DNA of 64,000 bases from assembly GCA_944392275.1 (NCBI GenBank), contig CALXWA010000007.1, forward strand, positions 1 through 64,000, in the 5' to 3' direction. Under the pieces are notes generated by a model. That model saw nothing but the letters and a program-made list of their open reading frames with translations, was not told the DNA's origin and ran no database searches. Shown here in pieces: positions 1 to 8,862 of this stretch. The stretch comes from an uncultured Alphaproteobacteria bacterium (GTDB taxonomy: Bacteria; Pseudomonadota; Alphaproteobacteria; RF32; CAG-239). A program made the translations under genes and the position numbers. Numbering within the stretch: position 1 is the stretch's first letter; each line of letters starts with the position of its first letter.

Positions 1-579
1 TTGACAGATGGAACTTCTATGTTCAATGGTTGTCGTAGTTTGACGGGAACTATCCCAGCATTACCGGATAGTTTGACAGATGGAGGTGGTATGTTCAGAA
101 ATTGTAGTAGTTTGACGGGAATGACCTCTCATATTTCAACTAATTTGACCTCTGGATCTGGTATGTTTGATGGTTGTAGTAAATTAACGGGAAAAATCCC
201 TGCCTTACCGGATAGCTTGAAAATTGGAACTAATATGTTCAATGGTTGTAGCAGCTTAACGGGAACCATCCCAGCATTACCGGATAGCTTGACCCATGTA
301 AATCATATGTTCGATGGTTGTAGTGGTTTGACGGGAACTATTCCACCCTTACCGGCTGGTTTAACCTATGGAAGTTCTATGTTCTATGGTTGTAGAGGAT
401 TAACGGGAACCATACCGGCCTTACCAAAGCACCTCGTTGATGGATCTCATATGTTCGATGGTTGTAGCAAGTTGACGGGAAAATCACCTAAAAAACCATC
501 AGGTATAACTTTTTATACAGATATATTCCGAGGTACGCAAGTGACCAATGATGGTTCTTGGCCAAGTGATGTTTGGTAA
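1..579 (+). CDS. BspA/DUF285-like repeat surface protein, 3' part
   Basis: The reading frame is open to the first base of the window, so the N-terminus and any signal peptide lie outside. The visible 192 residues are seven repeats of about 24 residues (72 bp) with the pattern MF-x-(G/N)-C-x-x-LTG-x-IP-x-LP-x-x-L, followed by a shorter cap ending in SWPSDVW. The MF-x-x-C-x-x-L core is typical of DUF285/BspA-type leucine-rich repeats, which form solenoids on secreted or surface proteins of host-associated microbes. Each repeat carries one Cys at the same place except the cap, so a Cys ladder is possible. Function and binding partner cannot be read from the sequence. A strong terminator follows directly. 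Confidence 0.7.
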   Translation: MTDGTSMFNGCRSLTGTIPALPDSLTDGGGMFRNCSSLTGMTSHISTNLTSGSGMFDGCSKLTGKIPALPDSLKIGTNMFNGCSSLTGTIPALPDSLTHVNHMFDGCSGLTGTIPPLPAGLTYGSSMFYGCRGLTGTIPALPKHLVDGSHMFDGCSKLTGKSPKKPSGITFYTDIFRGTQVTNDGSWPSDVW

Positions 580-600
580 ACCATCGTCCCTCCAAACAAA

Positions 601-632
601 AAATCCCTTGTCTAATTGGCAAGGGATTTTTT
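601..632. terminator. Bidirectional rho-independent terminator
   Basis: A 10-bp stem (AAATCCCTTG / CAAGGGATTT) with a 9-nt loop and T-runs on both strands. It lies between the end of the repeat protein and the end of the convergent lipoprotein gene and can serve both. Confidence 0.85.
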
Positions 633-661
633 CTGTATAGAGATTTTATTTTTTTTATTTT

Positions 662-1111
662 TTAGAGAGAACAATCATTGCAACTTGGTTTGGTGTATGG
701 TTCTTTCTCATAAGAAACATCTTCGTACGTCTTGGGTTCGTAAATGGTACGATAGGTTGTTTTCTTATAAATAACTTCTACCGGCTCACGAGTTTCACGA
801 ATCGTCGGTTGGCAAGGACTGGACGGTTGTGAAGCACAAGAGGACACAACTCGGGCACAGCTTCTGCTCTCACACGGGACGTCTCTGTATACCACTCTTG
901 GTTCTCTGTAACGGACAACTTCCCGAGGTTCTTCATAACGACGAACATAACGGAAACACGTTTTGCCGTCAAAATAATCACAATTTTTGGTGTTGGTGGT
1001 TGTACGGTATGTTACTACCGGATCAACATCTTCTTCACCGCCACACATTCCGTCTAAACAGGCACAGCCTGATAAAGCAACTACTGCCGATAAGAGTAAA
1101 AGTTTTTTCAT
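662..1111 (-). CDS. Tyr/Arg/Glu-rich lipoprotein of unknown function
   Basis: The start was set at the second ATG (1111) because a GGAG sits 7 nt upstream of it; a start at 1123 would place that GGAG inside the gene. The N-terminus is a short signal peptide with a lipobox LSGC, lipidated Cys at residue 16, so the mature protein is membrane-anchored, probably in the outer membrane. The mature part has about ten further Cys and many Tyr, Arg and Glu in alternating clusters (for example RRYEEPREVVRYREPRVVY), giving a charged, low-complexity character. No known domain is recognised. It is transcribed alone, convergent to the repeat protein. Confidence 0.7.
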   Translation of the reverse strand: MKKLLLLSAVVALSGCACLDGMCGGEEDVDPVVTYRTTTNTKNCDYFDGKTCFRYVRRYEEPREVVRYREPRVVYRDVPCESRSCARVVSSCASQPSSPCQPTIRETREPVEVIYKKTTYRTIYEPKTYEDVSYEKEPYTKPSCNDCSL

Positions 1112-1257
1112 GGAGTTCTCCATTCATAATCTCGTTTTAGTTTTGGAAAATTTTTTCTATTTTTTAGACAATATAACAAAAAAAATAAAAAAATCAAGAA
1201 CTTTATTAATAAATTCTTAACTTTCTAATAAATATAGCTTTTTTTCTTCTATTTTCT

Positions 1258-2514
1258 TTAAAAAAAGTAGATTTCTGAGGAAAAAGGATAAAGTTTGAAA
1301 TTTTGTCCATGAATGGAAAAGTTTTTTTCATCTCCGCCGATATTTATGGCAACATAAACCGTATTGCCTTGATAACTCCTTGAAAATAAGAGAAAGTCTG
1401 ATGTGAGTTCTATGGTTTTATAATCCCCATAGGCTAAGGTCGGACTGTTTTTGCGACGATCAATTAAATATTTTAGGTGCAAAGTAAGGTCCGTATCGGC
1501 TTGAAGGTCTAAACACGGGCGGACTTGCGAATCGGAAATTTCTCGCCAACCTTCAAGTCCCCACTCGCCTCCGTAGTAAATGCTCGGAATTCCGGGAATG
1601 GTAAACATTAATGTATAGATTGCTTTAAGCTGGGCGGGATTTTTGAGGATGCTCGCTATGCGTGAGACATCGTGATTTTCCAAAAACGAATATAGATTTA
1701 GGCCTTTATAGATTCCGTTCTCTGCTCCAAACTGTCGTTCCAGAGAATGGGTAATCTCATACATATTGTAACTGTTAAAGCTGGAATAAAACCCTTTATA
1801 GCACTCATAATTGGTAACTGAATTTAGCCTTTCCGGAGAACACCAATGACGATAATTGCCAAAGACGACCTCTCCCATCAACCAAAAATCTGCTTTTTTA
1901 TGCCGACAACGCGTGCCCAACTCTTTTAGAAAACCTTTATGCAGGTAATGTGCCGTATCTAACCGAATGCCATCAATATCAAAACGGTCAATCCAACCTT
2001 CTATGGCGGTAAAAAGATAATCTTTTACTTCTCGATTGCGGAGATCCAGTTTTACCAAATCATCACACCCGTCCCAACCATAATAGCAAAAGCCGTCGCC
2101 AAAATGATTGCTCTGGCTAAAATCCAGCTTAAACCAGGAACAATAAGGCGATTTTTCTTTTTTTGTCAGGACATCTTCAAAGGCAAAGAAATTGCGCCCG
2201 ACATGATTAAAAACGCCGTCAACAACAACTTTTATCCCTTTATGATGAGCTTGTGCCACAAAATCTTTGAAATCATCATCCGTTCCCAAACGGCGATCGA
2301 TATGATGATAGTCTTTGGTATCATACCCATGTGTTGAGGACTGAAAAACCGGCCCTATATATAAAGCATTTACCCCTAAGCGATCCATATGCTCTAACCA
2401 ATCTATCAGCTTGGGAAAACGGCGGCAAGGCGGAAGAGAAAAATCGTTTACAGCCTCTGTGCCACATAACCCAAACGGATAGATATGGTAAAAAACACTT
2501 TCATCAAACCACAT
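1258..2514 (-). CDS. GH13 alpha-amylase family glycosidase
   Basis: A 418-residue (beta/alpha)8 glycoside hydrolase. The four conserved GH13 regions are visible: DGVFNHVGR (I), GIRLDTAHYL with the nucleophile Asp (II), GEVVFG with the acid/base Glu (III) and ENHDVSRI with the transition-state Asp (IV). YYGGEWGLEG follows as in neopullulanase or maltogenic-amylase relatives, but the N-terminal CBM34-type domain of those enzymes is absent. No signal peptide is seen, so it is probably cytoplasmic and acts on maltodextrins or glycogen fragments. The start at 2514 has AGAGGG about 5 nt upstream and lies 10 nt after the stop of the upstream small exported protein, so the two may be co-transcribed. 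A longer frame reaching 2634 would overlap that gene and is rejected. Confidence 0.88.
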   Translation of the reverse strand: MWFDESVFYHIYPFGLCGTEAVNDFSLPPCRRFPKLIDWLEHMDRLGVNALYIGPVFQSSTHGYDTKDYHHIDRRLGTDDDFKDFVAQAHHKGIKVVVDGVFNHVGRNFFAFEDVLTKKEKSPYCSWFKLDFSQSNHFGDGFCYYGWDGCDDLVKLDLRNREVKDYLFTAIEGWIDRFDIDGIRLDTAHYLHKGFLKELGTRCRHKKADFWLMGEVVFGNYRHWCSPERLNSVTNYECYKGFYSSFNSYNMYEITHSLERQFGAENGIYKGLNLYSFLENHDVSRIASILKNPAQLKAIYTLMFTIPGIPSIYYGGEWGLEGWREISDSQVRPCLDLQADTDLTLHLKYLIDRRKNSPTLAYGDYKTIELTSDFLLFSRSYQGNTVYVAINIGGDEKNFSIHGQNFKLYPFSSEIYFF

Positions 2515-2524
2515 TTGATCCCTC

Positions 2525-3007
2525 TTACCAATTGCCCGGAGGTGCCGGATAGTGGATTGGACCTTTTTTCTTTTTTTGAGGTGTTTTTTTCTTAATGTAG
2601 CCGGCTTTTTGGCAAAGTTGCTTGTCATTTTCATAAAATTCGCATTTTACCGGCGTTCCGGAATCATCTATTTGCAAGTCGCCATCTTCATCCGGTCGAT
2701 AGATTTTGGTATTGCACCCCAGTTGGCCACAGTTAAACGGGGCATCTAACATAAAGACGTAGCTCCCATCGGGATATTTGGCGACATAATAGTCACTCAT
2801 TTTAACCTCCTTGGGAAGCTCATCTGCCGCCGGACCAAAATCGTCGTCAAAAATGCGAGCGACTTCATCTCGGCTGATGTCTATTTCATCAAGGTGCGGG
2901 CTGTCTATATTGTAAAACAGGTAATAATTTATGCGTTGAGCCTTTGCCGAAAAACTCAATATGCTTGCAAAAACAATTGTGCTTGCCAATATTATCTTTT
3001 TTATCAT
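2525..3007 (-). CDS. Small exported protein of unknown function
   Basis: About 160 residues. The N-terminus (MIKKIILASTIVFASILSFSAKAQ) is a clear Sec signal peptide ending AKA, so the product is periplasmic or secreted. The mature part is acidic (DEIDISRDEVARIFDDDFG), has four Cys in its second half, and ends in a Lys-rich then Pro-rich tail (KKKTPQKKKK ... PAPPGNW). The start at 3007 was preferred over 3013 because AAAGGA sits 5 nt before it. No family is recognised. It lies 10 nt upstream of the GH13 amylase, but nothing in the sequence links it to sugar metabolism. Confidence 0.65.
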   Translation of the reverse strand: MIKKIILASTIVFASILSFSAKAQRINYYLFYNIDSPHLDEIDISRDEVARIFDDDFGPAADELPKEVKMSDYYVAKYPDGSYVFMLDAPFNCGQLGCNTKIYRPDEDGDLQIDDSGTPVKCEFYENDKQLCQKAGYIKKKTPQKKKKGPIHYPAPPGNW

Positions 3008-3174
3008 AGACATCCTTTACCCTGTTTTGTATTCTACTTTTTAAAATAACGGATTTTATTAAAAAATAAACCACCATATTCTATTTGTAAACAGGGCTTT
3101 ATTAATCACTTATTTAAATATTCTTTTTATGATTGCTTTATTCGTATAAACTTTTTTTGATAAGGCATGGTTTT

Positions 3175-4584
3175 ATGAAACTTAATAATTTAATTGCAAC
3201 AAATCGCGATCTTGATATTTGTGCTTTGAGTGTGGATTCAAGGGAAGTTAAACCCGGTTATATTTTTGGCGATATTTGTAACGGCGCTTATGTCAAAGCC
3301 GCTCTTGAAAATAAAGCCTCCGTCATTATTACTTCGACCGATTGTGGGGAGGAAAGTAATGCGGATACGCTTATCCTTAAAGTGGATAATCCGGCGGCTT
3401 TTTATGCTCAGGTCGTTTCTAAATTTTATGGTGAAAAACCCGAAAATATTTGTGCCGTTACCGGAACAAACGGCAAGACATCCATTGCGGACTTTGTACG
3501 ACAAGTTTTAACCATGATGGGTGAAAAAGCAGCCAGTATGGGAACATTGGGCTTGATTAAGGGAAATGACGCCCCTATTCCCTCTCCTAATACAACCCCA
3601 AACTGTGTTACCGTCCACAAGGAACTGAAAGAACTCAAAGAAGAAGGTTTTGATTATGTGATTATGGAAGCCTCCAGTCATGGGATTTGCCAATACCGTA
3701 TCGGCGGAATTGCTTTTAAGGCTGCCGGTTTTACCAACTTGACCCGCGACCATCTGGATTATCATAAAACCATGGAGAATTATTTGGCCGCCAAAACACT
3801 TTTGTTTACCGATATGTTGGTTGAAAACGGTTGGGCGGTTTTGAATGCGGATATTAATGTTTATGAAAAGCTTAAAAAAGCTTGCTTAGACCACGGAAAA
3901 AGAATCGTCTCCTATGGTAGGAACGGGAAAGACATTAAACTCTTAAAGGCCACGCCTCTTCTGCACGGACAACGGTTAGATCTGGAATATTTCGGGAAAA
4001 CGGTTTCTTTAGAAATTCCGCTTGCCGGAGAATTTCAGGCGATGAATGTCTTATGTGCCATGGGATTGGCGGCCAAAATCAGTAACAAAGCCGACGAGGT
4101 TTTGCGCTACATTACCAAAATCCACGGTGCTAAAGGCCGTTTGGAATTGGCCGGACAAACAGCAACCGGAGCGGCAATTTATATTGATTATGCCCACACC
4201 CCCGATGCTTTGGAAAATGTTATTAAGGCAATGCGTCCGCATACTCGTGGAAAATTGCATGTTTTGTTTGGCTGCGGCGGGGATCGAGATGCCGGGAAAC
4301 GCCCCATTATGGGCAAAATTGCCAATGATCTTGCCGATGTTGTATATGTGACAGATGATAACCCGCGTACCGAAAATGCCGATAACATCCGCCAACAAAT
4401 TATGGATGCTTGCCCTAAAGGCCAGAATATCCCGAATCGGAGCGAGGCTATCAAATTGGCCATTCATGCTCTGCAAAAAGGAGATGTTTTGATTTTAGCC
4501 GGAAAAGGACACGAGACCGGACAATATATTAACGGAAAAATTTATCCCTTCAGTGATCACGAAGAAGTTTTGAAAAACTTATAA
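3175..4584 (+). CDS. murE: UDP-MurNAc-L-Ala-D-Glu:meso-DAP ligase MurE
   Basis: A Mur ligase of 469 residues that adds the third stem-peptide residue to UDP-MurNAc-dipeptide in the cytoplasm. The ATP-binding loop VTGTNGKTS is at about residues 95-103, followed by TNLTRDHLDYH, FGCGGDRDAGKRP and GKGHETG near the C-terminus. The DNPR motif at about residue 395 is the established signature for meso-diaminopimelate rather than lysine, so the organism has DAP-type peptidoglycan. The ATG at 3175 was chosen because the frame extends upstream only through a TTG and AAGG lies 9 nt before this ATG. It is not in a dcw cluster here: the downstream neighbour is the flagellar operon, which has its own sigma-54 promoter. 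Confidence 0.95.
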   Translation: MKLNNLIATNRDLDICALSVDSREVKPGYIFGDICNGAYVKAALENKASVIITSTDCGEESNADTLILKVDNPAAFYAQVVSKFYGEKPENICAVTGTNGKTSIADFVRQVLTMMGEKAASMGTLGLIKGNDAPIPSPNTTPNCVTVHKELKELKEEGFDYVIMEASSHGICQYRIGGIAFKAAGFTNLTRDHLDYHKTMENYLAAKTLLFTDMLVENGWAVLNADINVYEKLKKACLDHGKRIVSYGRNGKDIKLLKATPLLHGQRLDLEYFGKTVSLEIPLAGEFQAMNVLCAMGLAAKISNKADEVLRYITKIHGAKGRLELAGQTATGAAIYIDYAHTPDALENVIKAMRPHTRGKLHVLFGCGGDRDAGKRPIMGKIANDLADVVYVTDDNPRTENADNIRQQIMDACPKGQNIPNRSEAIKLAIHALQKGDVLILAGKGHETGQYINGKIYPFSDHEEVLKNL

Positions 4585-4616
4585 AACGTCAAAATTTCTT
4601 TCTGCCTTTTGAAAAA

Positions 4617-4634
4617 TTGGCACATTAATTGCAT
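4617..4634 (+). promoter_or_regulatory. Sigma-54 (-24/-12) promoter of the flgI operon
   Basis: TTGGCAC-N5-TTGCAT, with GG and GC separated by exactly 10 nt, matches the RpoN consensus (TGGCAC-N5-TTGCW). It lies 45 nt upstream of flgI, in the gap after murE. A nearly identical element precedes flgE at 54004-54021. Confidence 0.85.
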
Positions 4635-4678
4635 ATTTAATCGTAAGTTTATGTGTCAATTTCAGAGGCAGATTTGTG

Positions 4679-5803
4679 ATGACGTATCTAAAACCTATAA
4701 AAACCGCAGCTTTTGCAATATGTTTTCTTCTGGCGGGACTGTATTGTTCTCCGGCTTTTGGGAGCTCCAGAATTAAAGATATTGCCGATTTTGAAGGTGT
4801 CCGCGATAACCAATTGGTCGGATATGGTTTGATTGTTGGTCTTAACGGGACCGGAGATAATATCAAGTCAGTCGATTTTACCAAAGAAAGCCTTATTTCC
4901 ATGTTGGATAAAATCGGCATTAATGCTCGCGGCGGACAGGTAAAATCAAAAAATATTGCAGCGGTTATGGTTACGGCAAATTTGCCGGCCTTTGCACGTC
5001 AGGGAAGCCGTATTGATGTTATGGTCAGTGCGTTGGGAGATGCCAAAAACTTACAAGGCGGAACTTTGTTGGCGACCCCTTTGGTCGGTGCCGATGGGGA
5101 AGTTTATGCCGTTGCTCAGGGGCAAGTTGCTGTTGGGGCTGTTTCTGCCAGAGGGGCTACCGAATCGGTTGTTAAAGGGGTTCCAACCTCCGGAAGAATT
5201 GCCAACGGGGCAATTATTGAAAATGAAATTCCCTTCAAGCTAGATGATCTTAGTGTTATTCGCTTAGCCTTACGTAATCCGGATTTTACAACTTCTCGCC
5301 GTGTGGCTGATGCCATTAATGCCATGCTCGGGACAACCGCTGCTCAGGCTTTGGACCCGGCGACCATCGCTATGAATGTTCCCAATAAATATAAAGGAAG
5401 GATTGTGGACCTGATGACAAAAGTTGAACAATTGCAGGTTCAACCGGATCAGATGGCGCGTGTTGTGATTGACGAAAGTTCTGGCATTGTTGTTATCGGT
5501 AAAGATGTCAAGATTAACCGCTTGGCCATTGCTCAAGGAAATTTAACCATCAAGATTACTGATGTTCCCTATATTTCTCAGCCTTTGCCTTTTACAAACG
5601 GGGAAACGGTTGTTGGTGTTAATTCCGTTGTTGATGTTAACGAAGGAGTCGACAGCAAGTTAAACGTTTTGAATACCGGAGTTAACCTCCAAGAGTTGGT
5701 TGATGGATTGAATGCTCTTGGTGTTACCCCGAGAGATTTAATCAGTATTTTGCAGGCAATCAAAGCCAGCGGTGCTTTGCAAGCCGATATTGAGGTGATT
5801 TAA
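4679..5803 (+). CDS. flgI: Flagellar P-ring protein FlgI
   Basis: A 374-residue protein with a Sec signal peptide (cleavage near the end of LYCSPAFGS). It forms the periplasmic P-ring, the bushing around the flagellar rod in peptidoglycan. The start of the mature protein (SRIKDIADFEGVRDNQLVGY) and GLIVGLNGTGD are FlgI hallmarks, and the length is that of the family. GTG at 4676 and ATG at 4679 are both possible starts; AGAGG lies 7 and 10 nt upstream respectively. It is the first gene of flgI-flgJ-flgN-flgK-flgL, and the next ATG follows its stop after one base. The flgA and flgH genes often found beside flgI are not in the window. Confidence 0.95.
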   Translation: MTYLKPIKTAAFAICFLLAGLYCSPAFGSSRIKDIADFEGVRDNQLVGYGLIVGLNGTGDNIKSVDFTKESLISMLDKIGINARGGQVKSKNIAAVMVTANLPAFARQGSRIDVMVSALGDAKNLQGGTLLATPLVGADGEVYAVAQGQVAVGAVSARGATESVVKGVPTSGRIANGAIIENEIPFKLDDLSVIRLALRNPDFTTSRRVADAINAMLGTTAAQALDPATIAMNVPNKYKGRIVDLMTKVEQLQVQPDQMARVVIDESSGIVVIGKDVKINRLAIAQGNLTIKITDVPYISQPLPFTNGETVVGVNSVVDVNEGVDSKLNVLNTGVNLQELVDGLNALGVTPRDLISILQAIKASGALQADIEVI

Positions 5804-5804
5804 G

Positions 5805-6158
5805 ATGGAAATGACAACCAACATAGCCAATTTGGACAATACGCTCTATGGGTTGAGAAATTCTCCCAACATGGATAAAGCGGCTTTGAAAAAAGAACAA
5901 GACCAAGAAAAAATTGAAAAAACCGCTGAAGATTTTGAAGCCTTTTTCTTAACGAAAATGATGGAAACCATGTTTGAGGGAATTTCTACCGACGGAATGT
6001 TTGGCGGCGGCCATGCTGAAAAAATCTATCGTTCCATGCTTTTGGACCAATATGGTCGGACTATGGCTCAGACGGGTGGTATCGGAGTTAAAGATATGGT
6101 CATGCGTTCCATTTTAGAAATGCAGGAAATGGAAACTAACGGATATATTCAAGGTTAG
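5805..6158 (+). CDS. flgJ: Rod-binding protein, FlgJ N-terminal domain type
   Basis: 117 residues holding only the rod-binding (rod cap) domain: EDFEAFFLTKMMETMFEGI, then GGGHAEKIYRSMLLDQYG. The C-terminal peptidoglycan hydrolase domain of enterobacterial FlgJ is missing. This is the usual alphaproteobacterial arrangement, in which a separate hydrolase opens the wall for the rod. The ATG is one base after the flgI stop, so translation is probably coupled. No signal peptide is present, consistent with export by the flagellar type III system. Confidence 0.88.
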   Translation: MEMTTNIANLDNTLYGLRNSPNMDKAALKKEQDQEKIEKTAEDFEAFFLTKMMETMFEGISTDGMFGGGHAEKIYRSMLLDQYGRTMAQTGGIGVKDMVMRSILEMQEMETNGYIQG

Positions 6159-6168
6159 GAGTAAAACG

Positions 6169-6621
6169 ATGAGTGGAAACAACGACATGATGCATCATAC
6201 AAAACTGGAAACCTTAAAAGAGGTAATCGCCAGCTTTTCTGAATTGTTGACCAAAGAAAACGAAGCTTTGGAAAAGTTTGATGTGGATATGGTTCATGCC
6301 TTGTTTGAACAAAAAAGTAAAATTGTTGCAAGCTATCGTTCTTTAACGGCTTATTTTATCAAACATCAAGAAGAGCTTTCTCTTTTGGATGAGGAAGAAA
6401 AAAATAATTTGAAGGAGGCTTCCGTTGTCCTTAATGACCTTATCCAAAGAAATGAGATGTTGCTGAAAACACGGATGGAAGCCAGTAAAACCGTTATGGA
6501 TACCATTATTAATATTGCCAAAACCAGCAATAACGTCAATGCGACCTCTTATGGTGCACAGGGGCGTTACACACCTTTAGATAACAGCAAGAATGCTTTG
6601 GCACTAAACAGAACTTTATAG
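6169..6621 (+). CDS. flgN: FlgN-family export chaperone (probable)
   Basis: A 150-residue, almost wholly helical, charged protein with heptad-like Leu spacing (KLETLKEVIASFSELLTKEN; SLLDEEEKNNLKEASVVLND) and a polar, disordered C-terminus ending in ALALNRTL. Length, helical character and position directly before flgK and flgL fit FlgN, the cytoplasmic chaperone that holds the two hook-filament junction proteins before export. Primary sequence similarity in this family is weak, so the call leans on context. GGAG lies 7 nt before the start. Confidence 0.65.
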   Translation: MSGNNDMMHHTKLETLKEVIASFSELLTKENEALEKFDVDMVHALFEQKSKIVASYRSLTAYFIKHQEELSLLDEEEKNNLKEASVVLNDLIQRNEMLLKTRMEASKTVMDTIINIAKTSNNVNATSYGAQGRYTPLDNSKNALALNRTL

Positions 6622-6631
6622 GAGGTGCGTC

Positions 6632-8851
6632 ATGGGAATGATCAATAGTTTAACATCTTCTTTAGCCGGAATGAAAACGGCTCAAGCTCAGTTGGATTTG
6701 ATTAGTCGTAACGTTAGTAACGTTGATACGGAAGGTTATTCTCGTAAAGTTGCTAATCAAAAAAATGTAATTATCGGCGGATTTAGTCAAGGGGTCAGCT
6801 TGGGGACCGTTACGCGTCAGGTTGATCAAGGTTTACTTAAGAGTTATTTGGTATCCAATGCGGCCTCCTCAAGCCTTAGTGCCCAAAGTGAATATGTCAG
6901 CAAGGCTGAGACACTGCTCGGTTCTCCGCAGGACAATAATTCCGTAGCGGCAAATGTTGCCTCTTTGCAAGCGGCTTTTGAAAAATTTGCGACCGATGTT
7001 TCCTCTTCTTCCAGTCGTTATGAGCTGATTTCTCAAGCGGAAACGATTACCAATCGGTTGAACTATATTTCAAAAGAACTGCAAAAACTACGGGCCGATG
7101 CCGATATCGCCATTGCCGATGAGGTTAAAGAAGTTAATTCTATCTTGGAAAAACTTAACGATTTGAATAATGAAATTGTCAAGTACAGCGTTAAGGGTTC
7201 TAATGATACGGCTGACTTAGAAGATCAAAGAGATCAGTTGTTACGCTCTCTTAGTGAAAAAATAGACATTAACTATTTTACCCGTGACAATGGAGAAATG
7301 GTTATCCAGACAACGGATGGAATTACTCTTTTAGATGACCAGGTCCATCCATTATCTCACAATTCTATTTCTCAGGCCAGCTCTATTACCATGTATGAAG
7401 CCGGAAATATTGATGGTATTTATGTTGACGGAAAAGATATAACCTCTCAAATCAAGAGCGGAAGTTTGGCCGGATTAATTGAAGTTCGTGATAGTACGTT
7501 GTCTTCTTTGCAATCGCAAATAGATGAACTGGCCGGTTCTCTTAAAGATCAAATCAACCAGATTCACAATCGGGGAACATCTTATCCGGATACGCCGGAT
7601 ACTTTAACCGGTTCTCGGACGTTTATTTCTCCTTCAACCCAAACCATCAGCATTGAAAACGGCGATGTTCGCTTTGTTATCTTTGATGATAGCGGAAAGC
7701 AAGTTGCTACGGCCTCTCTGAAAGGTGATTTAGGTTTTACCAGCGGGGTGATTGATGACACGGATGTGAACGGAAACCGTCCTGATGACAGCACCAGTTT
7801 GGCCGGGACCTTAGAACGCTGGCTTAAAGAATCTCCGGAAGGACCTCAATTGCAAGATGCAAAAGTCTATGTTAATTCCGATGGAAAACTTGTGATTGAA
7901 ACCGGGGACAGTAACTATGGTCTTTCGATTATTGATGAAAGTGGTTCTGCGGCCGGGTCGGCACAACAGGATGCGACTATTCGTTTTGATGCCAACGGGG
8001 ACGGAACTTTTGATTCGACAACATCCGGTTTTTCTTACTTCTTTGGACTGAACGATTTCTTTACCGATACGGCAGAGACCTCTATTTATGACTCTAATGT
8101 CTTAAATATTAAAAATTCTTTTGGCTTAAGAAATCCGGTTACGCTGAACTTTGCCAACAAAACCAACGGAGAGTTGGGAAGTATTGTGGTTAAACCCGGA
8201 GATACGATTCAAGATATTGCCAACGCCATTAATAACGATGAAACGCTCAGTCAATCCTTAAATGCTTCTGTTATTAAAAATGGTAGTGGGTACATGTTGC
8301 GGATTGTTAATTATGATGGATCTCAGCTGGAGATTACGGAGAATGCCGTCGGAAACGGAGAAAGTTTGCTTGGAGCTATCGGATTGTCTCCGTCAAAAGC
8401 TTCTTCGGCTGAATCGATTAAGGTTCGGGATGATTTGCTGGTTACATCTGATTTGATTGCCGGTGGTGTTCCCGAGTATGACAAAACAACTGGCGAATAT
8501 ATTCAAAATGCCTCAAATAATTCTATTGCCAATGGTATGGCCGAAGCTTTTACGCAAAGTGTTTCTTTCAAGCAATGCGGTACCATTTCTAAAGTAACGA
8601 CAACTTTGGGAAATTATGCTTCAACCTTTGTCGGAAATATTGCTTCTCAAGCCAGTACTTTAGAAGAATCCGCCTCTTATCAGCAACAGCTTACCTCTTC
8701 CATTGCCACAAAAGAAGCTCAGGTCAGTGGGGTTGATATTGATGAAGAATTAGGGCAAATGATTATTTTTCAACAAACCTATGCGGCGTGTGCTCAAGCC
8801 TTTACGGCCTCTAAAGAACTGTTAGACATGTTGCTTGGTATTGTTCAATAA
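6632..8851 (+). CDS. flgK: Flagellar hook-associated protein 1 FlgK
   Basis: 739 residues, longer than the roughly 550 of E. coli FlgK. The N-terminus has the conserved rod/hook motif (LTSSLAGMKTAQAQLDLISRNVSN, then EGYSRK), and the C-terminus has the matching helical segment (GVDIDEELGQMIIFQQTYAACAQAFTASKELLDMLLG). These pack as coiled coils in the hook-filament junction. The extra length is in the surface-exposed middle, about residues 300-600, rich in Asp, Gly, Ser and Thr, and including a calcium-site-like stretch (DANGDGTFD). AGGAGG precedes the ATG by 6 nt. Confidence 0.95.
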   Translation: MGMINSLTSSLAGMKTAQAQLDLISRNVSNVDTEGYSRKVANQKNVIIGGFSQGVSLGTVTRQVDQGLLKSYLVSNAASSSLSAQSEYVSKAETLLGSPQDNNSVAANVASLQAAFEKFATDVSSSSSRYELISQAETITNRLNYISKELQKLRADADIAIADEVKEVNSILEKLNDLNNEIVKYSVKGSNDTADLEDQRDQLLRSLSEKIDINYFTRDNGEMVIQTTDGITLLDDQVHPLSHNSISQASSITMYEAGNIDGIYVDGKDITSQIKSGSLAGLIEVRDSTLSSLQSQIDELAGSLKDQINQIHNRGTSYPDTPDTLTGSRTFISPSTQTISIENGDVRFVIFDDSGKQVATASLKGDLGFTSGVIDDTDVNGNRPDDSTSLAGTLERWLKESPEGPQLQDAKVYVNSDGKLVIETGDSNYGLSIIDESGSAAGSAQQDATIRFDANGDGTFDSTTSGFSYFFGLNDFFTDTAETSIYDSNVLNIKNSFGLRNPVTLNFANKTNGELGSIVVKPGDTIQDIANAINNDETLSQSLNASVIKNGSGYMLRIVNYDGSQLEITENAVGNGESLLGAIGLSPSKASSAESIKVRDDLLVTSDLIAGGVPEYDKTTGEYIQNASNNSIANGMAEAFTQSVSFKQCGTISKVTTTLGNYASTFVGNIASQASTLEESASYQQQLTSSIATKEAQVSGVDIDEELGQMIIFQQTYAACAQAFTASKELLDMLLGIVQ

Positions 8852-8862
8852 GGAGATTTATC

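Noticed and set aside
829..1220. Plus-strand frames opposite the Tyr/Arg-rich lipoprotein
   Set aside because: No start signals and no recognisable protein; the minus-strand gene has a signal peptide and a lipobox.
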